Positions 10,581 to 17,979 are shown, counted from the stretch's first letter. The stretch is DNA of 32,524 nt from a bacterium (GCA_902810715.1 CADDYS010000018.1:1-32524), one strand, 5' to 3'. The notes: a model not told the origin generated them from the letters alone. Numbers and translations: made by a program.

Positions 10581-11637
10581 TATCAACACCTTCTTTCCTT
10601 GCGGGTTCTTGTACCATCGGCTGCTTAATTCTCAGCGCACCCTCTTTAATTGTTTCAACTAAGGTTTGCCTAGCCTCCAAGTTATATATGCCTTCTTCCT
10701 GAAGACTTGTGACCGCACCCGTAATTGAAGCTAGAGGCGTTCGCAAATCATGAGATACGGAATTGAACAGAGCGGTGTGCAGTTTTTCAGATTCTGCTAC
10801 ATGGCTCGCCTGCCGGGCCTCAACTGCTAACTGCAAGCGCAGGATGGCTACTGCCGCCAGACTCGCAAATGCTTCCAAGAGTTGCCTCTGCTCAGATGAA
10901 AGCAGTCGATCTGGATGGCTTGGCAAGACACCCAAAACACCCAGCATCTTTTCCTGGGTTTTTAGCGGAACATATAATCCTTCCGCACCGCTTAACGTCT
11001 CTGTGCCCCTTCCCGCAAACCGACCGTTGTTAAATGTCCAGGTTGCGACCGCCCGTTCTCTTTCATCCAAAAGCTTACTTGCCGTCACAGTTACGGCCCT
11101 AGCAACTGGGATGCCGGTGGCATCCGGCATATATATAACCGTATCTCCATCAATTGTTTGGGCCACAACTCTTACAACCGTCTCAAGCAAGTTCTGCAAA
11201 TCCGTCTCTGCCGCCATTTGACGGCTTAAAGCGTAAAGGGCGGCTGTTCGCTCTTCGCGTTTTCGGGCAGTCTCGGCTTGGTTCTTAAGTCTGCTTGCAA
11301 GGTCGCCCGTGATAAACGCAACCAATAGAAAAACGATGAAGACGATAACATATCGCAGGTCTGCAACGGTAAGACTTAAAACAGGCGGCACAAAGAAAAT
11401 ATCAAATGCTAATACCGATAAGATAGCAGAGAAAATCGATGGTGCACGGCCCCAGCGAACTGCGATGTAAAGTACCGGCAACAAATAAAGTAGCGCAATG
11501 TTTGTGAGGTCAAGCACGGGATGAAGCCCGAGTTGTAACGCTTTTGATATGGCAGTTAAAAAAGCGACGCCTATAAACGCGCTTAAGTACGGCATAGCGC
11601 TCACGCCTTGGGGGTGTGAGGGGGCGGGTGTTGGCAC
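10570..11637 (-). CDS. truncated KdpD-like sensor kinase lacking the ATPase domain
   Basis: The 355-residue product has four transmembrane segments of the DUF4118 type (about residues 15-115, including FDIFFVPPVLSLTVADLRYV), a GAF-like domain (about 140-270), and a HisKA dimerisation segment with the phospho-acceptor His in NSVSHDLRTPLASITGAVTS. It then stops within about 45 residues. The N, G1 and G2 boxes of the HATPase_c domain, normally the last 110-120 residues, are absent, and the tail QPMVQEPARKEGVDNAC is unlike the family. The N-terminal KdpD/UspA domains are also absent, but GTG 11637 has a strong AAGGAGGAT site, so the short front end may be native. Without an ATP-binding domain it cannot autophosphorylate alone. 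It may be a decaying gene or a sensor needing a partner. Confidence 0.85.
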   Translation of the reverse strand: MPTPAPSHPQGVSAMPYLSAFIGVAFLTAISKALQLGLHPVLDLTNIALLYLLPVLYIAVRWGRAPSIFSAILSVLAFDIFFVPPVLSLTVADLRYVIVFIVFLLVAFITGDLASRLKNQAETARKREERTAALYALSRQMAAETDLQNLLETVVRVVAQTIDGDTVIYMPDATGIPVARAVTVTASKLLDERERAVATWTFNNGRFAGRGTETLSGAEGLYVPLKTQEKMLGVLGVLPSHPDRLLSSEQRQLLEAFASLAAVAILRLQLAVEARQASHVAESEKLHTALFNSVSHDLRTPLASITGAVTSLQEEGIYNLEARQTLVETIKEGALRIKQPMVQEPARKEGVDNAC

Positions 11638-11678
11638 TGTGAATCCTCCTTCAGCAAGTTTATTGCTTCAGCTCGTCT

Positions 11679-11690
11679 AAGTCCAGACTT
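11679..11690. promoter_or_regulatory. AAGTCCAGACTT dyad upstream of the kinase gene
   Basis: AAGTC-CA-GACTT at 11679-11690 is a short perfect inverted repeat in the 101-bp gap between the permease remnant and the kinase. It may be an operator for the kinase/regulator pair; nothing else supports this. Confidence 0.2.
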
Positions 11691-11738
11691 AATTGTAGTA
11701 CATTGACTTCTCTAAAAATACTTTACAAAACCGTAAAG

Positions 11739-12187
11739 TTAGGATAGCTGATAGGGTACGCTGGTTACAATTACATTGGGTATAAACATGAGTTTTGTTT
11801 TAAGAATAAAAGCCGTTTGGTTATGAAGCAGGTGCTCCCACCATCTTTTTACAATAAATTCTGGAACCACAACGGTTACGAAATCATCTGGGTTGCCTTC
11901 ATGAATTTGCCTCACCCTGGTAATTATAGGAGTGATTACGTCCCGATATGGCGAGTGAACTATCTCTAGCGGTGCGCTAAACCCGTACTGCTCCCATTTC
12001 TTTTTTATATCGGTTGGGTCGCCATCTTGGGTATTTATATACATCACAATCGCATCGCCATCGCCGGCAATCATCTTTGCGTAGCGAAGCGCCTGAAGTG
12101 TCCCGCAATGCACACCGCCGATACACATAATAACCCAATTTCTAGCAGGTTTAGGTGGACGCAAATTACAAAGTTCCCCTTGTTCAT
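11739..12187 (-). pseudogene. KimA/YdaO-type APC permease, C-terminal part (frameshifted)
   Basis: This frame encodes the conserved cytoplasmic tail of KimA/YdaO-like APC permeases: NWVIMCIGGVHCGTLQALRY, KKKWEQYGFSAPLEIVHSPYRDVI, VTVVVPEFIVKRWWEHLLHN and a final NVIVTSVPYQL. It is out of frame with the N-terminal part and joins it around 12173-12187, where both frames read through HEQGELCNLRPPKPARNW / MNKGNFVICVHL. The tail normally follows twelve transmembrane segments; roughly 150 residues covering the later membrane segments are missing. It has no plausible start of its own with a binding site. It is therefore the 3' end of a broken gene, not an independent protein. Confidence 0.8.
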
Positions 12188-13213
12188 GAGCTGGCGGGGC
12201 ATGAAACCATCTTTTGCCATAAGAGATGAAACACGCGGAAAGTCGGCAAAGCTCGTATTGGCTGCCACAACGAGAATCAGGGTTGTTGCAGCCTGTATAT
12301 AAAAATAGATCGCACCCGCACCGAATATTCCACGTGCTAACTGAGATAACACTGTCTCGGTAGAATTTGGCACGATATGGTAAAAACGAGCGAGTTCTGT
12401 TATTCCAAAAAAAGACGAGCCGAGTATTATCGCCATCCATGCAAGAGTAATTCTCGCATTTTTTGATTCGGGCTTCTTAAATGCGGGAACGCCGTTGCTT
12501 ATAGCTTCAACCCCGGTTAACGCGGCACAACCCGACGAGAATGCTCTCAAGATGAGAAATATGCCAATCGGCTCAAGCCCGGGATGCACGATCTTTCCGC
12601 TACCGGTAAAGTTGTAACCCATGTAATGCCTAAAAAAGCCGAACCCAACCAACAAAACTAAGGATAATATAAACGAATAGGTTGGTATGGCGAATATCTT
12701 CCCGGAGTCTCGGATTCCCCTTAGGTTGGCAAGCATTATTAGTAAGATAAATGCTGCACCAATCCCAACTCTATAATTGTAGAGCAGCGGTACCGCAGAA
12801 GTAATCGCAGCAACTCCCGAAGCAATACTCACCGCAACCGTTAAGACATAGTCTATAAGCAAAGATGAGCCGGCAACCAGGCCTAACTTGTGGCCGAAAT
12901 TATCAGTTGCAACTATATATGCCCCGCCACCAGTTGGGTATGCGCTTATTACCTGGCGATATGATACAACTAATATAGTCAGCAGGGCAATGATCGCTAA
13001 CGCGATCGGCAACGAAAGATATAAAGCTCCCGCACCTGCCAAAACCAGAACAATGAGAATTTCTTCGGTTGCATAAGCCACCGATGACATGGCATCGGAT
13101 GAGAATACCGCAAGAGCAAGCGTTTTTATTAATCTCTCTTCGTGGGCCCGTTCATTAGAAATAGGCTGGCCCAGCAGCGTTCTCTTTACCCTTTTTAAGG
13201 TTTGTATCGGCAT
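12071..13213 (-). pseudogene. KimA/YdaO-type APC family potassium permease, N-terminal part (truncated by deletion and frameshift)
   Basis: The N-terminal 345 or so residues match the KimA/YdaO group of APC transporters: FSSDAMSSVAYATEEILIVL, SYRQVISAYPTGGGAYIVA, ALTGVEAISNGVPAFKKPES and ADFPRVSSLMAKDGFMPRQL, with about eight transmembrane segments. KimA is a K+/H+ symporter of about 600 residues in other bacteria. Immediately after MNKGN the reading frame changes to unrelated residues and ends, while the authentic C-terminal tail continues in another frame. An internal deletion of several hundred bases with a frame change is the simplest explanation. It neighbours the damaged KdpD-like gene, so two potassium genes are affected. 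No c-di-AMP riboswitch was seen upstream. Confidence 0.8.
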
Positions 13214-13236
13214 AAGTTATTCTCTGCAGCTTTGTC

Positions 13237-13281
13237 TTAGGTGATCATCTAAAAACTTGAACCAGCAAGCCTGATCAAGTT
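13237..13281 (-). promoter_or_regulatory. palindromes in the leader of the permease pseudogene
   Basis: TTAGGTGATCATCTAA (13237-13252) is a 16-bp palindrome with one mismatched pair, and AACTTGA (13254-13260) pairs with TCAAGTT (13275-13281). Both lie 24-68 nt upstream of the permease start and could be an operator or a leader hairpin. Confidence 0.3.
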
Positions 13282-13405
13282 TAGCGCCAACGTTATCGAC
13301 TCCAATTAGATTAACCAGAATCAACATCAATTAGCCGTTAAGAATAAACGCGAATCCATAAAAATTTCGTAAAAATCTAAGAGGTTAGAAGAGGTCCACA
13401 ACTAG

Positions 13406-13431
13406 GGCAAGAGACCGTACGGCCTCTTGCC
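13406..13431 (-). terminator. hairpin downstream of the small membrane protein gene
   Basis: GGCAAGAG (13406-13413) pairs with CTCTTGCC (13424-13431) with further CCG/CGG pairing inside. It lies 33 bp after the small gene on the minus strand. There is no T-tract, so it may be a rho-independent-like terminator or a transcript-stabilising hairpin. Confidence 0.4.
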
Positions 13432-13463
13432 TGGTTACCGTGTCATACACCAACATTACGCTA

Positions 13464-13649
13464 CTAGTACAAACCTAGCAAGTGTAGAACCGCTACAACA
13501 ATGAAGATTACTGCCAGGATATAGATTATGTTTGCCAAAGCCGGCGTAAATACAAATACGCCTAACAGCTGCAGCAATGCCAAAATGACAAAGATAACAA
13601 GAATTATGTAAATTATACTCCAAAGAGTACCAGTTGGTCTCGCTGCCAT
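13464..13649 (-). CDS. small two-helix membrane protein with internal repeat
   Basis: The 61-residue product has no recognised family. It is MAARPTGTLW followed by two hydrophobic helices that are near copies of each other: SIIYIILVIFVILALLQLLG and NIIYILAVIFIVVAVLHLLG, separated by VFVFTPALA. Both end in LLG plus two hydrophobic residues. It is thus a duplicated transmembrane hairpin, resembling small bacterial stress or envelope membrane peptides only in general form. ATG 13649 is supported by GGAGGTGA 5 nt upstream; a GTG at 13667 would sit in that site. It is flanked by a gene remnant and a broken permease, and a hairpin follows it. Confidence 0.75.
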   Translation of the reverse strand: MAARPTGTLWSIIYIILVIFVILALLQLLGVFVFTPALANIIYILAVIFIVVAVLHLLGLY

Positions 13650-13711
13650 TATCCTCACCTCCACCAACTTATATGTACCCGCGTTTTTAAAATCTGGTCA
13701 CAAAATATTTT

Positions 13712-13806
13712 CTACTCCTTTTCCTCGCTCTCATACCTCTGTCTCAGCTCTGCAATAACCGCAGACTCAGCGAGCGTTGATATGTCGCCAAGTGCACGAC
13801 CGGCCA
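13712..13806 (-). pseudogene. remnant of the acetyl-CoA synthetase C-terminus
   Basis: The minus strand encodes GRALGDISTLAESAVIAELR followed by QRYESEEKE and a TAG stop at 13712-13714. This matches the extreme C-terminus of acetyl-CoA synthetase (the G-x-x-L-G-D-T-S/T-T-L-x-D/E-P-x-V segment after the acetylated-lysine region). About 30 codons remain; upstream of them the reading frame runs into a GGCCAGGGG-rich inverted repeat with no further homology. The rest of the gene was probably lost when the repeat or a larger segment moved in. Confidence 0.6.
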
Positions 13807-13968
13807 GAGGGCCAGGGGGGGCCAGGGGGACGCTGTTGCCTGTGAGTCCTAATTCATGAAACTTGCACGTTTTCTCCCAATCGCTCGCCTGCCCTCATTG
13901 GTTTCTCATTGGTTTAGGACCCAGAAGAAACAACGTCCCCTGGCCCGTCCCCTGGCCATCCCCCTGGC
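13803..13968. repeat. REPIN-like imperfect inverted repeat with GGGACG cores
   Basis: The left arm at 13820-13852 (GGCCAGGGGGACGCTGTTGC ... GAGTCCTAA) is matched by the reverse complement of the right arm at 13914-13945 (GGCCAGGGGACGTTGTTTCT ... GGGTCCTAA). Outer tandem GGCCAGGGG units extend the arms to 13803 and 13968. The roughly 60-bp interior has no coding signal. The GGGACGTT core is shared with the terminal repeats of the RAYT element 1.1 kb away, so this may be a non-autonomous derivative mobilised by such a transposase. Confidence 0.6.
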
Positions 13969-13978
13969 ACTGGCATAG

Positions 13979-13996
13979 TTCACATCGCGATGTGAA
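13979..13996. promoter_or_regulatory. perfect 18-bp palindrome
   Basis: TTCACATCGCGATGTGAA reads identically on both strands. It lies 182 bp upstream of the iron permease start. It has the form of a dimeric regulator site; the regulator is unknown. Confidence 0.4.
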
Positions 13997-14015
13997 GATC
14001 GAAAAATAAAATTTT

Positions 14016-14035
14016 GATAAATTTTGATATTTATC
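14016..14035 (+). promoter_or_regulatory. Fur-like dyad upstream of the iron permease
   Basis: GATAAAT-TTTGAT-ATTTATC is a perfect 7-bp inverted repeat with a 6-bp centre, similar in form to GATAAT-N6-ATTATC Fur boxes. Its position before an FTR1-type iron permease makes iron-dependent repression plausible. The match to a Fur box is approximate. Confidence 0.45.
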
Positions 14036-14060
14036 ATTGAAGTAACACTCAAACGATGAT

Positions 14061-14093
14061 AACATGAGATTGCGTCTCAATCTCGTTCATGTT
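14061..14093 (+). promoter_or_regulatory. nested dyads in the iron permease leader
   Basis: AACATGA (14061-14067) pairs with TCATGTT (14087-14093), enclosing GAGATTG-CGTCT-CAATCTC (14066-14084). The structure ends 84 bp before the start codon and could be an operator or a leader stem. Confidence 0.35.
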
Positions 14094-14177
14094 AAAGGGG
14101 TGATCTTATCATCTTATGGCAAAGCTTTCGTTCACTATCAAGTTTGGCACTTTATTACGTATTAAAGGAGGAATAGC

Positions 14178-14984
14178 ATGGATGCACTAATAATCATGTT
14201 AAGAGAAGGTATAGAGATGTCGCTTGTCATTGGAATTGTGCTCGCTTACTTAAACAAGACTGGGCGTACTCATCTAAACCGCTATGTTTACCTTGGCCTC
14301 GGATCTGCTATAGTCTTTAGCCTTGCTATCGCCCTCGTTTTTAAGCTAGTGGGCATAGATGCAGATAACGATATTGCCGAAGGAATAATATACCTGACAG
14401 CTTCGGTCTTCGTGGCCTCAATGGTTGCATGGATGTGGAAAACCGGCCGGCAAATTAAGCAGCAGATGGAAGAAAAGATGGCACGAATTACCTCAGTTGA
14501 AAGGACCAGCTTTATGCAGATGACCGGCATCTTTGCATTGACCTTTTTAATGATCGCCCGTGAAGGAGTTGAGACTGCTCTCTTTTTCTCAGCGCTCTCC
14601 TTAGGTAACACCAGCCAGTTAATCACCTTAATTGGCGCTTCAGCAGGTCTGTTATTAGCTGTTGGTTTTGGCGTTTTCTTCATCAAGGGAAGCTTGAGGT
14701 TGAACCTTCATAAGTTCTTCTCAGTCACTTCCCTTGTGCTTCTACTGTTAGTACTAAAATTCTTATTCGGGGGAATTCACGCTTTCGCAGAAGCAGGCCT
14801 CATACACGTTAGTGGAGTTATCGAAGATGGCCTCGAGTTTATAGCAGAGAATAATCTTTCAACTTGGCTTATTGTTGCTCTACTCACCTACCCAATAATC
14901 TCGGCTATAGCTAGATCTCTGGGAAAAGGAACAACTCCAGGGATTAGCCCAGCAGTAGATCGGGAAAGTAGTTCGGCAAGTTAG
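14178..14984 (+). CDS. FTR1-family iron permease
   Basis: The 268-residue membrane protein has about seven transmembrane helices and two REGxE iron-binding motifs, REGIE at residues 9-13 and REGVE at 128-132, the hallmark of FTR1/EfeU high-affinity iron permeases. Length matches bacterial EfeU-like members (about 270). It probably brings iron across the cytoplasmic membrane; no EfeO, EfeB, P19 or ferroxidase partner is visible next to it. ATG 14178 has an AAAGGAGGAA site 5-8 nt upstream. The upstream region has a Fur-like dyad. It is the only plus-strand gene between 2623 and the right end, bordered by a remnant on one side and a transposase on the other, which suggests acquisition or rearrangement. 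Confidence 0.9.
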   Translation: MDALIIMLREGIEMSLVIGIVLAYLNKTGRTHLNRYVYLGLGSAIVFSLAIALVFKLVGIDADNDIAEGIIYLTASVFVASMVAWMWKTGRQIKQQMEEKMARITSVERTSFMQMTGIFALTFLMIAREGVETALFFSALSLGNTSQLITLIGASAGLLLAVGFGVFFIKGSLRLNLHKFFSVTSLVLLLLVLKFLFGGIHAFAEAGLIHVSGVIEDGLEFIAENNLSTWLIVALLTYPIISAIARSLGKGTTPGISPAVDRESSSAS

Positions 14985-15037
14985 CGTTGAAGTCCTCTCT
15001 GTCCTCTCTGGGACGTTCCTATGCATTTATGTATTTG

Positions 15038-16009
15038 TTACTCAAGCACAATATTCCTGCTCTCATGCTCACCTTTGCGTGTTCTAAGAATAGCATATAC
15101 GGTACTTGGCTTAACCCCCAGGGCATCAGCAAGCATCTTTGGGGGCAGTAAGTATCGCTTTGCGCCACAAAAGATGGTAGCAGCACGAGCTTTAGCAATA
15201 CGGCGATTTTTTGTTGCTGAGCAAAGATCGTGGGTAGAGATACCAAAATATAAGGCGCTTATCTCGATAAGCTTTTTAAGTCGTGTTTCTTGTGCTACAG
15301 GATCACGCTTCTCTTCAATTTTTCTCAATACCTCGTCTGCAAAGCTGCTATCCCCAAGAATGCGCTTATCGATCATGGAGGCCCTGCTGTCATTTACTTC
15401 GTCAGCTATAGTCTGCGCTTTAAGATGTGAGCTTGTGTCACTGCCAGTGTGCTCTTTTGAAATCCCTTCATACATAAAGGCTTTAAGAAGTAACCTCGCA
15501 TGCCTCTTGTTGTTTGCAAAGCATAATAAAACATCCGCTGCGGCTAAAGGGACCGTACTTTTCCTTCCCATAAGTGCGCTATATCCCGTGTATCGGTATG
15601 ACGTAAGGCTGTCTATGCCAGAGACAACGCCAGCTCGAACTGGGTTAAGGTGGATATAGCGGATAAGCTCAAGAAAATACGGGCCGCTTTGCACTAGAGC
15701 TGATGCATACCTGTTTTGAAACAGGTGCCCTGCTCTTTTATACCGCTTATTAAAATAGACGGCGTAGCTTGTTAGAAGGCGTCGCATACATGTTGCAAGG
15801 GCGGTCCTGGGCTTGATAAGAAGGTGTACGTGGTTTGGCATAAGACAGAAGGCATATAGCGCATCTACCTCTTCTGCAACCACGCGGCAAAGCGTTCGCA
15901 TAAAGTAGCGGTAGTCACCCTCATCGATAAAAATCGCCTTTCGCTCAATACCGCGGCAAGTAATATGATATGTAAGACCTGCGATATCAAGCCGTGCTTC
16001 TCGTGGCAT
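15038..16009 (-). CDS. REP-associated Y1/HUH transposase (RAYT)
   Basis: The 323-residue protein has a Y1 transposase domain at residues 1-130: a start MPREARLDIAGLTYHITCRG, the HUH pair in LMPNHVHLL (His60, His62) and the catalytic Tyr118 in RYIHLNPVRAGVV. A C-terminal segment (about 240-310) with AKARAATIFCGAKRYL and ALGVKPSTVYAILR resembles a DnaA-like DNA-binding domain seen in some RAYTs. Such enzymes nick and rejoin single-stranded REP-type palindromes. All catalytic residues are present and the frame is intact, so it may be active. A 12-bp palindrome TAGGCTAGCCTA (16015-16026) lies just upstream of the ATG and may be an autoregulatory site. The flanks are near-identical inverted repeats. 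Confidence 0.92.
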   Translation of the reverse strand: MPREARLDIAGLTYHITCRGIERKAIFIDEGDYRYFMRTLCRVVAEEVDALYAFCLMPNHVHLLIKPRTALATCMRRLLTSYAVYFNKRYKRAGHLFQNRYASALVQSGPYFLELIRYIHLNPVRAGVVSGIDSLTSYRYTGYSALMGRKSTVPLAAADVLLCFANNKRHARLLLKAFMYEGISKEHTGSDTSSHLKAQTIADEVNDSRASMIDKRILGDSSFADEVLRKIEEKRDPVAQETRLKKLIEISALYFGISTHDLCSATKNRRIAKARAATIFCGAKRYLLPPKMLADALGVKPSTVYAILRTRKGEHESRNIVLE

Positions 16010-16014
16010 AGGCT

Positions 16015-16026
16015 TAGGCTAGCCTA
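16015..16026 (-). promoter_or_regulatory. TAGGCTAGCCTA palindrome at the transposase start
   Basis: A perfect 12-bp palindrome ends 6 bp upstream of the transposase ATG, where a repressor or the transposase itself could block expression. Confidence 0.3.
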
Positions 16027-16105
16027 TGGATGGCCCTTTAGTCAAGCATATGTGCCGTTGCACATTAGTGCATGTGGAATACATAAATGCGTAGGAACGT
16101 CCCAG

Positions 16106-16386
16106 AAGGAGTCCCAGAAGGAAGGAACGTCCCAGAAGGAAGAAGGACTATTGATTTTAAACCAAAAGCTCATTTTACAATGGTTTTTGCAAAACTAGGG
16201 GATTGGATTCAAACCTTTCCTAAAGACAAAAAAACGGCTCGTCAAAGCCATTATCTTGTGGTTTGAATAATGCCCAACCCGGGGGCGTTAATTTATTCAA
16301 ACCATTATTTTGGCTCTTCAGAGCCCTAATATCCGGTTTGAATCCTATTGGCTCCCCGGATCGGATTCGAACTCCAACTAAACAAC
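16106..16386. other. non-coding stretch with tandem repeats, an inverted repeat and a tRNA-3'-end-like fragment
   Basis: After the RAYT right end, CCAGAAGGA units repeat (16102-16140). GGTTTGAATAA (16260-16270) is a perfect inverted repeat with TTATTCAAACC (16293-16303). Around 16347-16377 the minus strand reads GTTCGAATCC ... GGGGAGCCA, with the spacing of a tRNA T-loop to CCA end, but the T-stem does not pair. No protein-coding signal is visible. Confidence 0.4.
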
Positions 16387-16417
16387 GAAAAGGCCCACCT
16401 CGTGGATGGGCCTTTTC
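16387..16417 (-). terminator. rho-independent terminator of the GSI-beta glnA
   Basis: GAAAAGGCCCA (16387-16397) and TGGGCCTTTTC (16407-16417) form a perfect 11-bp stem with a 9-nt loop. On the minus strand the stem ends in TTTTC followed by GTTGTTT. It lies 31 bp after the glnA stop. Confidence 0.85.
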
Positions 16418-16447
16418 CTATCTATCTTTGATGGGCTTTCTAATTTA

Positions 16448-17887
16448 TTAGATATCGTAGTAGAGGAAGAACTCGTATGGGTGTGGGCGAAGCCTTAGTG
16501 CATCTACCTCGTTGTCCCTCTTATACTCAATCCATGTCTTGATGATATCCTCGGTGAAGACGTTGCCCTTGAGCAAAAACTCATAGTCGGCTTCAAGAGC
16601 GTCGATTGCCTCATCAAGAGCGCCCGGCATTTGCGGGATCTTTGCAATCTCTTCCGGCGGGAGCTCGTAGAGATCTTTCTCCATCGGCTCTCCCGGGTGA
16701 ATTCTGTTCTCGATGCCGTCAAGGCCGGCCATCAGCATGGCGGCAAACGCAAGATATGGGTTGCAGGACGGGTCCGGGAATCTAACCTCGACCCTCTTTG
16801 CCTTGGGTGACGGTGAGTACATCGGGATGCGGATTGAAGCGGAACGGTTCCTAGCGGAATACGCAAGGTTAACCGGTGCCTCAAATCCCGGGACAAGCCT
16901 CTTGTATGAGTTGGTTGTCGGGTTGGTCAGCGCGGCAAGAGCCTTTGCGTGCTTGATGATGCCGCCGATATAGAAAAGCGCCATCTCGCTCAGGCCCGCA
17001 TACTCGTTGCCCGCAAACAGCGGCTGGCCGTCTTTCCAGAGGCTCTGATGGGTATGCATACCGCTTCCGTTATCTCCAAACAACGGTTTTGGCATAAAGG
17101 TTGCGGTTTTACCGTGCATAACCGATATGTTCTTTACAATGTACTTGAAAAGAAGTAGCTTATCCGCCATCTCAACCAGCGGTGAGAACCTCATGTCGAT
17201 CTCGCCCTGGCCGGCTGTTGCAACCTCGTGATGCTGCGCCTCAACATAGATGTCGCAGAGCTGCATAACGGTTACCATCTCGGAGCGGATATCATCCAGG
17301 CTGTCGACCGGCGGTACCGGGAAGTAACCTTCTTTGTGCCTCGGTTTGTAGCCAAGGTTTGGTTCCTCATACGAGCCGCTGTTCCAGATACCTTCTTTTG
17401 AATCCAAAAAGTAGTACCCCTCATGGGCATTCTGGTCAAAGCGGATATCGTCAAAGATGAAGAACTCCGCTTCAGGGCCGAAGTAGGCGGTATCCGCAAC
17501 GCCGGTCGACTTCATGTAGTTGATTGCTTTTCTCGCAATGTACCTCGGGTCACGATCATACGGCTCCTTGGTGATCGGGTCGTAGATGTCACAGATAAGG
17601 CTTAGGGTTTTGGATTTCTTGAACGGGTCCATCATTGCGCTTGCCGGGTCCGGCATGATGAGCATATCGGATGCGTGGATGGATTTCCATCCCCTGATTG
17701 ACGATCCGTCGAAGCCAAAGCCTTCCTCGAAGCTATCTTCGCTAAGCTCCTCAATCGGAACTACGAAATGCTGCCAAACACCCGGTAGATCGATGAACTT
17801 CAGATCCACAAAGCGAGTTTCATTTTTTTTCGCAAAGTCCAGGACTTCCTTCGGTGTCATTATTTGCGTTTTTTCCTTTGTTGACAT
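16448..17887 (-). CDS. glnA: glutamine synthetase type I-beta (adenylylation-regulated)
   Basis: This 479-residue enzyme makes glutamine from glutamate, ammonia and ATP in the cytoplasm. It carries [23 protein letters not shown], the ATP-site [18 protein letters not shown] and the glutamate-site NRSASIRIP. Unlike its neighbour it has the GSI-beta insert [20 protein letters not shown] and the adenylylation motif [12 protein letters not shown], with Tyr407 equivalent to the Tyr397 modified by GlnE in enteric bacteria. ATG 17887 is chosen for the GGAGGAGGAAGT just upstream, although the frame is open to 17926. A palindromic-repeat cluster separates it from the alpha-type gene, and a strong terminator follows. 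Confidence 0.97.
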   Translation of the reverse strand: MSTKEKTQIMTPKEVLDFAKKNETRFVDLKFIDLPGVWQHFVVPIEELSEDSFEEGFGFDGSSIRGWKSIHASDMLIMPDPASAMMDPFKKSKTLSLICDIYDPITKEPYDRDPRYIARKAINYMKSTGVADTAYFGPEAEFFIFDDIRFDQNAHEGYYFLDSKEGIWNSGSYEEPNLGYKPRHKEGYFPVPPVDSLDDIRSEMVTVMQLCDIYVEAQHHEVATAGQGEIDMRFSPLVEMADKLLLFKYIVKNISVMHGKTATFMPKPLFGDNGSGMHTHQSLWKDGQPLFAGNEYAGLSEMALFYIGGIIKHAKALAALTNPTTNSYKRLVPGFEAPVNLAYSARNRSASIRIPMYSPSPKAKRVEVRFPDPSCNPYLAFAAMLMAGLDGIENRIHPGEPMEKDLYELPPEEIAKIPQMPGALDEAIDALEADYEFLLKGNVFTEDIIKTWIEYKRDNEVDALRLRPHPYEFFLYYDI

Positions 17888-17927
17888 ACTTCCTCCTCCA
17901 TAATGTCTAATATGGCTTATCGGCACC

Positions 17928-17940
17928 TAACCGCCGGTTA
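17928..17940 (-). promoter_or_regulatory. TAACCG-C-CGGTTA dyad upstream of GSI-beta glnA
   Basis: A perfect 6-bp inverted repeat with a single central base lies 41-53 bp upstream of the start codon. It contains a GTAAC half but not the 6-bp spacing of a GlnR box. It may be a regulator site. Confidence 0.3.
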
Positions 17941-17979
17941 CACCCTTGCAATTATTGGGCCAACCAATGCTCTGTCTTC

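Larger units (their letters stand above)
15008..16105. mobile_element. RAYT (REP-associated tyrosine transposase) element with 28-bp terminal inverted repeats
   Basis: The left end at 15008-15035 begins CTGGGACGTTCCTATGCATT and the right end at 16078-16105, read on the opposite strand, begins CTGGGACGTTCCTACGCATT; the 28 bp differ at one position. They bracket exactly one Y1-type transposase gene. Outside the left end GTCCTCTCT occurs twice in tandem (14992-15009); outside the right end CCAGAAGGA-type units and a further GGAACGTCCC copy repeat up to 16140. No target-site duplication is needed for HUH elements and none is evident. Confidence 0.75.

Noticed and set aside
13214-13400. c-di-AMP (ydaO/yuaA) riboswitch upstream of the KimA-type permease
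   Set aside because: The family is often controlled by this riboswitch, but the conserved core segments are not present on the minus strand here; only short palindromes were found.
15021-15659. 212-codon plus-strand frame opposite the transposase
   Set aside because: It is a shadow of the intact transposase gene with no family features.
16345-16377. functional tRNA gene
   Set aside because: Only the T-loop to CCA part is present, its stem does not pair, and no anticodon or D arm is found upstream.
17888-17975. GlnR box or sigma-54 promoter before the beta-type glnA
   Set aside because: A GTAAC half exists in a TAACCG-C-CGGTTA dyad, but the spacing is not 6 bp, and no TGGCAC-N5-TTGC element was found.
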